NCBI RefSeq assembly: GCF_000350225.1
Contig: NW_005178676.1
Coordinates: 255,998-319,997 of the forward strand
Length of the DNA stretch: 64,000 bases
Reading direction: 5' to 3'
From: Chondrus crispus
Taxonomy: Eukaryota > Rhodophyta > Florideophyceae > Gigartinales > Gigartinaceae
The translations under genes and the position numbers were made by a program. Below are positions 18,941 to 28,658 of this stretch, piece after piece. The notes beneath the pieces were generated by a model that was not told the DNA's origin, made no database searches, and saw nothing but the letters and a program-made list of their open reading frames with translations. Positions within the stretch are counted from its first letter, which is position 1, and every line of letters starts with the position of its first letter.

Positions 18941-20099
18941 GTATAGAGCAACGGGCTTTGCGTTTCGCGATTTTGCCGTCGGGTGTGCGCTTGTACCGGT
19001 ATGTCATGGTTAATGGGATGAGCTTCTCATTGGGCGGCATTTTTGTCGCTGGGATCCATTTGATAGTGCGCTGTTTGTCTAGGGTGTCTAGCTCGTCGTT
19101 GTGTGCTGCTGCCCATTGTTGGGCGTCCGGGTATTTGCGCGCTGCTTGTACGTGCCGGGGAGCGGTGGTGGTGGCGTCGATTTTGCTGGGCGGTGGGTTG
19201 TGTCTTGTTGGTGTGCGCGTGCCTTGCCGCTTTTTGTGTCGGGTCGTGACATTGAAAGCTCGGCTGGATGTGTGCTTGGGGTCCTGGTGCCTGGCGTATG
19301 GTCGGAAGTTGATCGCCCTGATGATGCGGTATCGGGGGTTGTGTATGGTGAGGGTCATGACGTGGGTTTCCGATATGGGGTACATATATCTTGCGGGTTC
19401 GCTGCGCCCTTGTAGTTTGGTTTTGTGGGCGTGTATGGGGGCGGTGCCGATTTGCCCGAATGCGAAGATGCGGATCACGTGGGCTGGGCGTCCGTGCCAG
19501 AGTGTCCATGGACTTTGTTGGGTGGCGCTATGCCGCATGATGTTGTATTTGAAGGCTACATCTCGTACTGCATCTTCCCAGAATTTTGGTGGGAGATCGG
19601 CGTGGTGTAATGCGGCGCGCGCATTTGTGAAGAGCGTCTTATTGATCCTCTCTGCTATTGAGTTCTCTTGCGGTTGATGGGGCGTGTTTGTGATGTGCTG
19701 TATGCCGTGCGAACTGTACGTGGCCTTGGCATGTGACGATGTGAATTCCTTGGCGTTGTCCGTTCTGTATGCGATCGGGAGTTTGTTTTGTATGGCTAGG
19801 GTTTTGAATAGTTGGGGAATTATTGTGTTGACCTCCTGTCGGCGTCGTAGGTAGTATGTGACGAGATACCGACTCGCTGTGTCAATGCATGTGAAGATGT
19901 GTTCGTTTCCATGGGTCGAGGGTGGGGAGATTGGGCCGCAGGTGTCCGAGCTGAGCTGTTCCGCTATCTGCTGGGAGTGGTGTGCGAGCTGGTGTGGTTG
20001 GGGTTGTTGCCTAGCGTGTGCGCACGAGGAGCAACTGATGGGGGGAGGCGCGCCTTGGAGGCTTGGCGGAAGGTTGGAAATGGTTCGTTCTTTTGCCAT
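18941..20099 (-). CDS. Copia A integrase and start of reverse transcriptase
   Basis: Minus-strand frame whose apparent C-terminus runs into the Ch1 LTR. The integrase zinc-site end is CSSCAHARQQP near residue 21. Core D is SSDTCGPISPP near 50, with the second D in YRTDNAKEFTSS near 112 and E in QPQENSIAERINKTL near 142. The start of RT (IKWIPATKMPPNEKLIPLTMTYRYKR) lies near 345, then the Ch1 target site. It corresponds well to the same segment of copia C. Confidence 0.88.
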
Positions 20100-20145
20100 G
20101 CGCTGTAGCGCTTTGGGGGGCGCGTGGTTGAGTGCTAGATGCCAG

Positions 20146-21801
20146 TCATATGCTCTGGCTGTGTTGTGCGTGATCTGTTTGGGTGTGTAGGGGTTGGCCG
20201 TGTGGAAGTGTTGGATGTTGGGTGCTCGTCTTTTTGCCGTACTGGTGTTGGGGAGTAGGCCGGGGTTTGTTGTGTTGGCGTTGTCTGTGGTGGGGTTTGT
20301 GGTGTTGCGCTGGGTTGGGGGGCGTGCGTGCGAGGGGGTGCTTGGATGGTGCTCGGGGTCGTGTGCGAGCTTCTTTAGCTGTGTGTGCTTTGGTTCTTTT
20401 GCGGGGGGTCCTGGCGTATGCCTGGAGTATGTCGTGCCGGGGGGCTGTGCCGATTACAGTGTTGTCACGGTCTCGTATGCATGCTTGTTGGTGATTGAAC
20501 GTGACCGTGCAGTTTAGTGACGTGAGAGAGTGTACGGATACTAGCGTATACGGTATTTGGGGGCTGTGGACCGCTCGGAGGCGTATTCGGTGTCCTCTAT
20601 TCGTATAAGTCTGTATTGTGCCGGCGTGCGTGCATGGTGTGGAGTGGTTAGTGGCTGTGATTGATTTGGTGGGGCGAGGTAATCGCCTCATGCGTGGGAA
20701 CGGTCGGGAGGTGTGGGTGGGGTGTGCGGCTGAGTCGAGTATGAACATACCCTCTGCTGAGTATGTGTCGTTGTCGTCAGATTCGGTGTCGACGGATTCC
20801 TGGTCTGGTTGTGTCAGGCAAGGTGGTTCCTGTACAACTCGGGCTTTGGGCAATGCTTTCTTGCGCGAGGCCTTCTGGTGTCGCGGGTGTGTTGGATCGC
20901 GGCATTCGGCGTCGGTGTGCTGCGGGCGCCGGAAACCTTTGGAGATGTGGTGTCGACAGGCGTTCGGGTGGTATGTCATGTGGTGGCGTGTGATGTGCCG
21001 TGGTGCGCGTTGTCGCGGTGTGCGAGTGTATTCGGGTTGTGCTGGTGTTGCTGATTGCCAAGGGTTGCTTGGTTGGATGGCTAGGCGATAGTTGTTGATC
21101 CTGTTGTACTTGTGCACGAAGTCTTTGATGCTCTTCGGTTGGAGGGAGAGCAGCTGGAGACCTATTTGTGCTGTGTTGGGGTTCTTTTTCAGGCCGTCTA
21201 TCATGTAGTCCACTGTGGTGGATTGGTTGGCTATATCGGGGAAACGGGCGGCTATCATTTGTGCTCTGATAGCTTCGTGGCGTTTGACGTATTCGTATAC
21301 AGTCTGCCCTTCCTCGATTTGGCATTGCTCGGCCAGTTGCTTGAGATAAATGTGGTCGCTGGTATTTGTGGTGTCAAGGTGAACTGTGAGTTTTTGCAGT
21401 ATGTCGAACGGGGTGGGTTGCTCGTCGGGCATTAGCAACAGGTTGAGGATGTCTGCGGGGATAGTCGCGATCATCTTGCCGATAAGCGTGTGTTTCGCTA
21501 TCGTGTGTGTGTGTACGTCTTGCTCATTGTCGGGGGTGGGCGGGTTGCCTTCTAGGTGATCAATGGCGTCGTGTGTGTATGCGGCTGATCGGAGTGCGAT
21601 GAGCCAGGGACCGTAATTCGACGGTTCGAGTTTGGGGATGTCACGGCGGTCCATGATTATGGGATTGGAGTGGGCGCGTGGGGCGCGTGGGTTTTGCGGT
21701 GGTATGTAGAGGAGGTCTGCGGGAGGCAGTGGGGGGGTTGATGAGGATTCGGGACGGGGCTGCCTTGTGTTGGGCGTTTCCGTTCCGGCTTGGATGTGCA
21801 C
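20146..21801 (-). CDS. Copia A Gag and protease
   Basis: 551 residues. MDRRDIPKLEPSNYGPWLIA, near residue 50, is the usual copia Gag start and matches copia B and C. A zinc-binding-like CRHHISKGFRRPQHTDAEC lies near residue 292, a non-standard knuckle shared with copia C. Protease FILDSAAHPTHTS near residue 354. The His/Thr/Pro/Gln-rich tail is compositionally odd. Copia elements place the protease before integrase, and the next frame downstream is integrase. Confidence 0.85.
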   Translation of the reverse strand: MHIQAGTETPNTRQPRPESSSTPPLPPADLLYIPPQNPRAPRAHSNPIIMDRRDIPKLEPSNYGPWLIALRSAAYTHDAIDHLEGNPPTPDNEQDVHTHTIAKHTLIGKMIATIPADILNLLLMPDEQPTPFDILQKLTVHLDTTNTSDHIYLKQLAEQCQIEEGQTVYEYVKRHEAIRAQMIAARFPDIANQSTTVDYMIDGLKKNPNTAQIGLQLLSLQPKSIKDFVHKYNRINNYRLAIQPSNPWQSATPAQPEYTRTPRQRAPRHITRHHMTYHPNACRHHISKGFRRPQHTDAECRDPTHPRHQKASRKKALPKARVVQEPPCLTQPDQESVDTESDDNDTYSAEGMFILDSAAHPTHTSRPFPRMRRLPRPTKSITATNHSTPCTHAGTIQTYTNRGHRIRLRAVHSPQIPYTLVSVHSLTSLNCTVTFNHQQACIRDRDNTVIGTAPRHDILQAYARTPRKRTKAHTAKEARTRPRAPSKHPLARTPPNPAQHHKPHHRQRQHNKPRPTPQHQYGKKTSTQHPTLPHGQPLHTQTDHAQHSQSI

Positions 21802-21903
21802 TGGGGGTTGGCTGCGGCGGGTGCGTGCCGGTCCTGCGTGCTTGGGGTAAGCGCGATCCAGTTTGTTATTCGATGTTCGGAGTGTTGCGTAGTGAAGCGA
21901 AGC

Positions 21904-21914
21904 GGGCCATAACC
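21904..21914 (-). other. Copia A primer-binding site, initiator tRNA-Met anticodon loop type
   Basis: On the element strand GGTTATGGCCC directly follows the 5' LTR. It is complementary, with one mismatch, to the anticodon stem-loop of eukaryotic initiator tRNA-Met (GGCCCATAACC). Drosophila copia is known to prime from a cleaved 5' half of that tRNA. Copia B, copia C and the TRIM carry the same site. Confidence 0.75.
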
Positions 21915-22026
21915 TGATAAATCGTAATCCTTATGGTTCGGTCTTTACTCGTCGTCGCCGTCTCGTGGGTCTAAATACCGCGTGTGACAGACTGTAATGC
22001 GGACAGTCTGTCCTTGCGGTCCGTCA
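21915..22026 (-). repeat. Copia A 5' LTR
   Basis: 112 bases. On the element strand it starts TGACGGACCGC, contains the palindrome GGACAGACTGTCC and ends ATTTATCA. It is followed outside by the duplication TACCC. Confidence 0.9.
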
Positions 22027-22167
22027 TACCCGATATTGCAAATAGGGTTTGAGAACATGGCGCTATAAATTGAGTGTTTAAAGAGTTAGTGGTACTTGTA
22101 AGGAAGTAGAGATAGTTTCTTTGGCGGTCCCGTGTGGCTCATTTGTACATACTACTCTACCAAAGCA

Positions 22168-22503
22168 TTACTCTATCATAGCATCGTCTTCACCTTGTTG
22201 ACCCCCCTTCCCCCCGACGGCTGTTGCCATCGAAGCAAGGACACCATCCCAGTTAAAAGCTGTTCCATAGTGTAGAAACAACTCATCACCAATATTGATA
22301 GTCCTCGTAGCCGTCACTTCTAGGGCGGTATACGAACTTATATTACTAATCGATTCAGTTGCCCCCCTTCTCCGGTCCACGAGTACATTCGGGATTCTGG
22401 CTTCCGCGGGGCCCTTCCTTACCTTATCCCTGTCGGGATCCCCTACCTGATAACTAGCGTCGTTTATCACCCCCCCACACAGAACGGCGCAGGAACAATC
22501 CAA
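22168..22503 (-). pseudogene. SET-like domain C-terminal segment
   Basis: The 111-residue frame overlaps the end of the methyltransferase frame. GGVINDASYQ fits the SET motif RFINHSC in position, and INIGDELFLHYGTAFNW fits the catalytic GEELxxxYG motif near the end of SET domains. With the upstream FSAGRFAKGEVVCYYYGTLV it forms a plausible SET order. SET domains methylate lysines in histones. The frame change relative to the preceding segment falls at a run of G, which could be real decay or a sequencing slip. Confidence 0.55.
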
Positions 22504-23624
22504 ATGACAGGTGTCTTCTTGTTCTCATTATTCCCCACGAACCGGATGAATTCATGGCCATCCAGTTCCAACTCCATCGCGTACATACGGAAACGCTCAG
22601 GGGTGACTCCAAGAATACCAGTTCCGTACGTTGTATACACCTCAGGTCGCTTTTCCAAGCTGTGGTACACCAACGTTCCGTAATAGTAGCATACCACCTC
22701 ACCCTTTGCGAACCTTCCGGCCGAAAACACACTTGTACCAGACGCTGGGTGTCTTATGGTAGATTTCGCCAGATATAATCGACAGTTCAAAGCCTCAATT
22801 GACCGCAATACGTTGGAATCCACGTTATTCAGTAGACCGTTGTATTCGTCCTTCCATTTGTCTACCGACTTGCCCAGTGCAATGTTTCTCAGCTCCGGGG
22901 ACGTCCATAAGCTGGACAAGAATTCCACAATATATCTTGGAAGAGCCTGATACATTGGGAAACCAATCGGTGCTGTCCACATTCTTGAAGGTCGAAGATA
23001 AGGGGAAAAGAACGTGTGAACCACGTTTGCAGCGTTGACCACTCCTTGGGATATCTCTATGTCCGTTGTCGATTCCGCAATCGTACGTGCGAAGACGCAA
23101 AGACAATGATGGTACGCGTGATAATGACAAGGTCCATCGTTCTCACATCCAATGAACTTGCGGTGCTCTGGGAGTTCCATGCATGCCATTGCTGTTGAAA
23201 ACGCGCCTCCAAACATGTCCAGCACGGAGTCTCCCTTCTGCGTGAAACGGCATATCACTTCTTTCAAACATTGCCTCGACTTCTGCTCCGGTCTTATCAG
23301 CTCTGACACCTCACCACCGTCGCGCTTCACTTTCCAAGTCAGTTGCTCTCCAGCCCCAACAGTGGGAGCTCTGTCACTCACATTTCGATGTGGAGGAAGG
23401 GTGGTGGTAATGAAATTGAACTGTGCGTAGTTCACCAAAGACCTTTCTTGCTCCACTGAGAGCCCTGACTTCAACCCGTGCAATGCGTGCTCCACCCCAT
23501 TGGCGAGGCCCGTCCTGAACCTTACCGGGTTGGCTTGGTTGTTATTCGGAGAGTGCACAAAGTGCAGCGGGCACGGATCCACCCTGAACATATTCCGTGG
23601 CATCTTACCCTTCGGTCTCCTCAC
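22467..23624 (-). pseudogene. Amino-DNA-methyltransferase catalytic part fused to SET-like domain
   Basis: 385 residues. Near residue 125, ICRFTQKGDSVLDMFGGAF followed by CMELPEHRKFIGCEND is motif I of the N4-cytosine/N6-adenine methyltransferases (usually LDPFxGSGTT and GRKFIGxE), which binds S-adenosylmethionine. The catalytic DAPY lies upstream in the neighbouring frame, so the order IV then I matches the beta class. From residue about 295, TSVFSAGRFAKGEVVCYYYG begins a SET-like domain that continues at 22168-22503. The gene lies in several overlapping frames, so it is either decaying or has small unrecognised introns. It is divergent from the ParB/dioxygenase gene. Confidence 0.6.
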
Positions 23625-23835
23625 GGAACTGAATATCTTGTGCAGTCTGGGAAACTGTTGAAGCGAACAGAAGATGAAAAATGCCCACCAGGACGTAGAA
23701 ATAGGGTCACCAAGCGGGCAAGACTTTTGATATCCGAATCCGTCAGGTGTGCATCATGCTCGCTGTTATTCAAGTTCCTTGACTGTCGGATGTTATAAGG
23801 AGCGTCCGATAGAACAAGCTGTCCGTTCCCATTTC
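23625..23835 (-). pseudogene. Methyltransferase motif IV segment (DAPY)
   Basis: Short frame between the flanking ones, too short for most gene callers. It reads GQLVLSDAPYNIRQSRNLNN, then LARLVTLFLRPGGHF. SDAPYNI is the D/N/S-P-P-Y/F catalytic motif of amino-methyltransferases with Ala for the first Pro, and LFLRPGGHF fits the following strand and turn. It places the catalytic loop before motif I, as in beta-class enzymes. Confidence 0.55.
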
Positions 23836-24519
23836 AACTGGATGTCCCCTCGAAAGTGCATGAACATCAATCAGCTCTTTGAAGTCGCACATATACATTG
23901 CAAAGTGCGACTTCATTTCCTCTTCCAGAACTTTCAACGCCTTTCTCACAGAGGTTGTAATCTCACCGTATGGCAGCTGAATGCCTGTCTCTTGCACACT
24001 ATAGGGAACATGGAAACTTTGTGAATCTCTCCCAAGCGCAGGGCGTGCTACAAAGTCGTCGCTGCTGCTCTCATCTGTGAGCAGGTCAACAACAGGTATT
24101 GGCTCTGTATTCGGCTCAGCACCCTGTTGACCTTCAGAACCAGCGATGTCTCCAACCTGTGGCGCCTGTGCATCTTGAGGTGCAGCGACCGTGCCTCCTC
24201 CCTTTCCTTCCCTTTCCTCCTTCACATGTCCCCATGACGTCTCTGAGAACTTGTCAAAGCGCTCCGGGCACGGCTTGTCACGGCTATGGTTGGCATTGAA
24301 ATTCTTGCGAACTTTATCCGACCATAGATGTTCCAACAGAGCCCAGTGCTCTCCCTCGTGTTTTAAAGAGTAGATTGTGTCATGCATAATGATAATAGAA
24401 ATGTCACTGAGGAACTCCTTGGCGAAAATTCTTAGAGTAGAATTGGAAATATCACTCATATCCATCGCCAGGGAACGCACCTGATCTTCCTGTGTAGTGG
24501 CATGCATATCAACCCACAA
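23770..24519 (-). pseudogene. Linker and methyltransferase N-terminal part
   Basis: 249 residues. The first 90 are predicted mixed helix (MSDISNSTLRIFAKEFLSD). An acidic, Gly/Glu/Pro-rich linker covers about 95-150. Then comes a helical piece, TTSVRKALKVLEEEMKSHFA, that leads into the DAPY motif found in the overlapping frame. There is no recognised domain of its own. Confidence 0.5.
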
Positions 24520-25375
24520 CTGCGTTTGCTGCCCCTTCGGTGAATATCCGGATTCCCTGCTCGAAATAACTTCAAAGTTGTAGTTCTTCGAGTCGAAAAT
24601 GATATAGGGGTAGGGTAGATCATATCCTCAACATTCTTGGACCCAAGGTGCTTTGCAAACATGTTCCACCCCTGTACTACCTTTTGCACGGCATATCCGA
24701 TGCGCTGGCAATTGTTTCCGACAAATTCTTCCATGAAGGGAGCATAGAAGGAGGTTTTGCCCCTCTTCGTGTTTTGATCTTCTTCTTATTCAGCCCTTCC
24801 TCATGTATGAGGACAACAATTTGATGCAAAGCTATCAGGAAGAATAGGTACTGAAAATGAGTTGCTGGGCTCGTGGCGAAAGACAGCTTCTTCGGGTTTC
24901 TGTGCATATCTCCCGGTGAGAGAGAACGACCAAAACGAGAGACATATGATCTTTGAGGGGCAGTAATACCGTTGTCGTGGAGAATCTCATAAAGATTCGG
25001 AACCCTGGAATCTTTTCCATTCAGGGTGACATCCAAACGTTTTGCTATGACATAAGCTTGCACCAGGGGCCCATTGTGGGTAGCGCGCTGCTCCAACTCC
25101 TCGTTAGAGAACGCATCTACCTTGTTGTTGTCTGTTACCATCTTCAGCAACTCCGTCGTTGCCGAACTACGATTCGACTTGCGCATCGCCCATTTGATTA
25201 CCACCCCGTACGCATCGTTCCGAGGAACATCAGCTTCTCGGTTCTCCGCAGCGTACTCATCAAGTAGAGCATGCACGTGACGAATGGTTGTGTGAAGCCG
25301 ACTTGCATGAATGGATTCGTCTGTTCCGGACCCGCTTGTACTCGCACGTCCACTTCCACTTGCACTTGTAGCCAT
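24456..25375 (-). pseudogene. N-terminal region of the methyltransferase-SET locus
   Basis: The frame opening at 25408 has its likelier start at 25375 (MATSASGSGRAST), because the preceding residues are an unusual hydrophobic run. It is Ser/Gly-rich, then helical (HTTIRHVHALLDEYAAENRE), then RSYVSRFGRSLSPGDMHR near residue 150, with basic KKKIKTRRG near 207 as a possible nuclear signal. It continues in an overlapping frame (24456-24734: GNNCQRIGYAVQKVVQGWN). Function unrecognised. It lies about 0.74 kb, minus copia B, from the start of the divergent ParB-like gene. Confidence 0.45.
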
Positions 25376-25991
25376 GTGGTACAACGAAAACAGAAAGACA
25401 AGGAACAACGTTTCGAGTGTAGTGTTTGTATGTCGTTCTTCTTTTTATACAACAGTGTCAAACAGTATAGAATCATAAAAACGGGTGCGGCTCACAGCGA
25501 GATGGACTTAAGCGGGCGCGGCGCTTCAAGACCTAGTACTACCGCGACACAATGGAGTACTTGGTGGTCGTGTATGAATTTGTCACACCAGTCCAAGTGC
25601 AAGCTGTAGTGAATGTTCACTCTTCTCCTAAACTTCACAGGAGGGAAAGTAGTCTGATTGAACACAGAGTCTGTGCGAGCGTTGTGGCCCTAAAGGTAGT
25701 TCAACCCCTGGTGCTTGGACTCTCTCGCCCAAGTGAGGTGCGGTTTCTTCTTCCTACCCAGCTGCGACGCGCTTCAGAGCCAGGCGCTTATAATCTTTAC
25801 GACACGTGCCAGGGACGTTAGTAACAGCGGGATATGTGTTCACCAGTTGACCCCTGCTAGTGTCTTGCAAGAAAGAAGCGCGGACGGCGTTGTCGCAGAA
25901 TAGAAATACGAATTGTATATACAACTATCGCGGGTGATAGTGCACACACAAATGCTCGCGTTTGACGCCCTGGAGAGAATCTTGTTGCTAT
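25376..25991. promoter_or_regulatory. Left part of shared intergenic region between divergent genes
   Basis: About 600 bases between the methyltransferase-SET start and the copia B insertion. With 29302-29425 it forms the original intergenic region of the divergent pair, so both promoters should lie here. No TATA box or repeated operator could be named. The short frames in it are not convincing. Confidence 0.4.
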
Positions 25992-26091
25992 TGTGTGAAC
26001 ACGAGACCGATGTCCTTTATTTCCTCGTCGTCGCTCTGTGCGCCTACTTATATTCGTACACTCAGGACAGTCTGTCCTGTGCGGTCTGACT
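25992..26091 (-). repeat. Copia B 3' LTR (short form)
   Basis: Matches 29197-29296 at 99 of 100 bases. The element strand carries GGACAGACTGTCC, a TATA-like AATATAAG and an AATAAAG poly(A)-like signal. The LTR-start motif is repeated inside the adjoining hairpin, so the full 3' LTR is probably 25992-26132. Confidence 0.9.
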
Positions 26092-26101
26092 ATCGAGATT
26101 T

Positions 26102-26152
26102 CCATCGGCGAATGTAATTGCGCGGTCTGACAGTCGCGGGGTTCGCCGATGG
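26102..26152 (-). other. Copia B 3'-end hairpin enclosing polypurine tract and LTR start
   Basis: Perfect 11-bp arms ccatcggcgaa (26102-26112) and ttcgccgatgg (26142-26152). The loop holds cgcggtctgaca (26121-26132), a copy of the LTR edge, and gtcgcgggg (26133-26141). Relative to copia C the arms differ at two paired positions, each with a compensating change. Confidence 0.85.
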
Positions 26153-26194
26153 GGATTGAGATTAGGGGAGTTGACGTGCAGCTTCTTTAGGAGC

Positions 26195-27304
26195 TCACTT
26201 GTGCGAAGGCGTCCGAGGGGTTTTGTGAAATAGTCGGCCAAGTTGTTGCTGGTTGGGATGTGTCGCTGCTATGGTGCCCCGGGAGATGTGGTCGTGGATG
26301 ATGTGATGCTTGATGTCAATGAACTTTCTGCGTTTGGTGGGCACTGAGTTTTTGGCGACTTGTATCGTGGCTTGGTTATCGATGAATAGTGGTGTTGGAT
26401 GGGGTTCTGGAAGGCCTATGTCGTCAAGTACACGTCGAATCCAGTGTGTTTGCTGTGTAGCAGTGGATGCCGCTAAATATTCAGCTTCGCAAGTGGAGCT
26501 GGCTACTGTGGTTTGCCTAGATGAGGTCCAACTAATGGGGCAGTCGTACATAGTATGGATTATCCCTGTCCTCGATTTTCGGTCGGGGTCGTTGGCGAAG
26601 TCGGAATCCGCGTAACTCTTGAGTGCATGTTGACTGGGGGAACTGTTGCGTGTGAATTCGATGCCGTGTCGTTGAGTTCCTTTCAAGTATCGAAGAAGCC
26701 ATTTTAAGAGTTGATTATGAGTGATGGTGGGGTTATGCATGACTGTGGCTAGTTTGTTGACGGCGAGGTGGATGTCCGGTCTTGTACTGTCTGCGACGTA
26801 GCGCAGGTCGCCTATGATTTGCCGGAACATCGTTGCTTGCGGCGATGTGAGAGTTTCTGATTTGGATGCTTCGTCTAATTTTGTTTTGTATGGGAGGGGG
26901 GTAGGTTTTGGATTGCATGTGGTCATGCGTGCCTTTTCTAGAATAGTGGCGATTACGATGGGCTGAGATATGTGGATGGATTGGTTTTCTTGTTTTGTGA
27001 TTGTCCATTTTAGGTAGTTGGTGCGGAATCCAAGTCGTTTCACCTTGTATTTTCGACTGAGGTCGATGTGTAGTTGATCGTGGAGGTTGGGATTTGATGC
27101 TATTGATAGGAAATCGTCCATGCTTACTGCAATGATGATAGAGCCTTGCTGGTTGTGCTTGTGGAATAGGCACGGGTCTGCTTGTGTGGGTTGGTATTGA
27201 TGCTTGAGGAGGTGGGCGACCAATCCATCGTAGTAGATGCGCGCGGCTGGAGGTGTTCCATATATGTTTTTGATTAGTTTTTCACCTTTGCAGGGAAGTT
27301 TCAT
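26195..27304 (-). CDS. Copia B reverse transcriptase and RNase H
   Basis: 369 residues. RT palm IIAVSMDDFLSIAS near residue 54. The thumb/tether has IGDLRYVADSTRPDIH near 165 and LLKWLLRYLKGTQ near 202. RNase H: SYADSDFANDPDRKSRTG near 231, VASSTCEAEYLAAST near 265 and PLFIDNQATIQVAKNS near 302. About as similar to copia C as to copia A; same clade. Confidence 0.88.
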   Translation of the reverse strand: MKLPCKGEKLIKNIYGTPPAARIYYDGLVAHLLKHQYQPTQADPCLFHKHNQQGSIIIAVSMDDFLSIASNPNLHDQLHIDLSRKYKVKRLGFRTNYLKWTITKQENQSIHISQPIVIATILEKARMTTCNPKPTPLPYKTKLDEASKSETLTSPQATMFRQIIGDLRYVADSTRPDIHLAVNKLATVMHNPTITHNQLLKWLLRYLKGTQRHGIEFTRNSSPSQHALKSYADSDFANDPDRKSRTGIIHTMYDCPISWTSSRQTTVASSTCEAEYLAASTATQQTHWIRRVLDDIGLPEPHPTPLFIDNQATIQVAKNSVPTKRRKFIDIKHHIIHDHISRGTIAATHPNQQQLGRLFHKTPRTPSHK

Positions 27305-27403
27305 GGAGCCGTCGAACCTGGGATGTTGCCTTATGAAGACTGATTTTTTGTGACAGTAGTTCTCGTATAAGTATGCGGATGAGATGTCTATATGTTCTGT
27401 GGT

Positions 27404-28612
27404 TCAATTGCGTGCGGCGGCTATGGATAGCAGGAGTCTGATGGTGTGTTTCTCTGCCATATATGTTGTGACGTTATCTGGATCATAGTGATGTCCTGCT
27501 ATCATTTGGTCTCCTCGTGCTGCATAGCGGGCCTTCCGTTCAGTTATTTTCCCTTGTGAGTATCGCTTGTATCGATATGTCATGGTTAGTGGTATGAGTT
27601 TTTCATGAGCAGGGATAGCTGACTTTGGGAGCCATTTGATTTTGTTGGTCTCATCGAGCTTGTCGAGTTCTTTGTTGTAGGCTATCGCCCATTGTGTAGC
27701 GTCAGGGTATTGTCGGGCGGCGCTGTGATTTTTGGGATCGGGAGTGGTGAGTGGGACTTGGATCTTCTTGGCAATAGTGGCTTTGAAGCTGTGATGGTGG
27801 GTGTGAGTAGGTTCACGGTATTTGTCGTATGGGCGGAAGTCCTGAGTTCGGATTTGGTGGTATCTTTGAGATTGGGTATCCTGTACAGTGAGATGGTCTG
27901 GGGTGTGGGCATGCATATATCGTACTGTTATCGCACGTGCTTGAAGTTTGGTTTTGTGTTTGTATACCGGTATGGTGCCGAGCTGGCCGAATGTGAGTAG
28001 CTGTGCTGGTTTAGCGCGGGTGCCATGCCACAATTCATACGGTGTGGATCCGGTGCTAGTGGGCGGCATGATGTTGTATTTGTATGCGGCATCTTTGACC
28101 GCGTCTTCCCAGTAATATGGGTGTAAGTTGGCGTGTTTGAGGTTGGCTAGAGCTGCATTCAGTATCGTTTGGTTAATGCGCTCGGCCAAGGAATTTTCTT
28201 GGGGCTGATGGGGCGTGTTGTTGAGGTATTGTATGCCTAGGTCATCGTACGTGTGGAGAGCAGCTTTCGATTTGAATTCTTTTGCATTGTCGGTGCGGTA
28301 TATGCGTGGAAGGCGGCCGTTTTTGCGAAGTTGCTTGAAGAATTGAGGCATAATTATCCCGACTTCGCGTCGATCTTTGAGAAAGAATAGGATGAGGTAT
28401 CGGGAGGCGGCATCAATGTATGAGAGGAAGTGCAGGTGCCCTTGCAGTGATGGAGGATTGATGGGACCACATGTGTCAGAGTTGATGTATTCTGACGGTT
28501 TGTAGGAGTGCTGCTTTGGTTTGTGCGGGTAAGGTCTTTGTTTGGCGTGGGTACATGCTGAGCAAGATATGGTGGCCGAGATCGAGGCGAGGCGGCGTGG
28601 AATTCCATGCAC
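27404..28612 (-). CDS. Copia B integrase and start of reverse transcriptase
   Basis: 402 residues. Zinc-site end ISCSACTHAKQRP near residue 15. Integrase core NSDTCGPINPPS near 48, YRTDNAKEFKS near 110 and QPQENSLAERINQTI near 140. RT start IKWLPKSAIPAHEKLIPLTMTYRYKR near 337 and KARYAARGDQMIAG near 370. Confidence 0.88.
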   Translation of the reverse strand: MHGIPRRLASISATISCSACTHAKQRPYPHKPKQHSYKPSEYINSDTCGPINPPSLQGHLHFLSYIDAASRYLILFFLKDRREVGIIMPQFFKQLRKNGRLPRIYRTDNAKEFKSKAALHTYDDLGIQYLNNTPHQPQENSLAERINQTILNAALANLKHANLHPYYWEDAVKDAAYKYNIMPPTSTGSTPYELWHGTRAKPAQLLTFGQLGTIPVYKHKTKLQARAITVRYMHAHTPDHLTVQDTQSQRYHQIRTQDFRPYDKYREPTHTHHHSFKATIAKKIQVPLTTPDPKNHSAARQYPDATQWAIAYNKELDKLDETNKIKWLPKSAIPAHEKLIPLTMTYRYKRYSQGKITERKARYAARGDQMIAGHHYDPDNVTTYMAEKHTIRLLLSIAAARN

Positions 28613-28658
28613 GAGTTGTTGACGGGCAATGGATTGGATGACGCGGGGTGGTGCGTGG

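Larger units (their letters stand above)
6238..22026 (-). mobile_element. Copia element A (GalEa-like), split by chromovirus Ch1
   Basis: Ty1/copia element on the minus strand with 112-bp LTRs at 6238-6349 and 21915-22026, flanked by the 5-bp duplication TACCC (6233-6237 and 22027-22031). Without Ch1 and one copy of its duplication it is about 4.7 kb. Parts: Gag-protease 20146-21801, integrase and start of RT 18941-20099, rest of RT and RNase H to the 3' end 6350-7682. The very short LTRs, the MDDFL RT motif and the initiator-tRNA half primer site suggest the GalEa clade. The LTRs differ at about 2 of 112 bases, so it is young. It is broken, by the Ch1 insertion plus about two other breaks. 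Confidence 0.9.
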
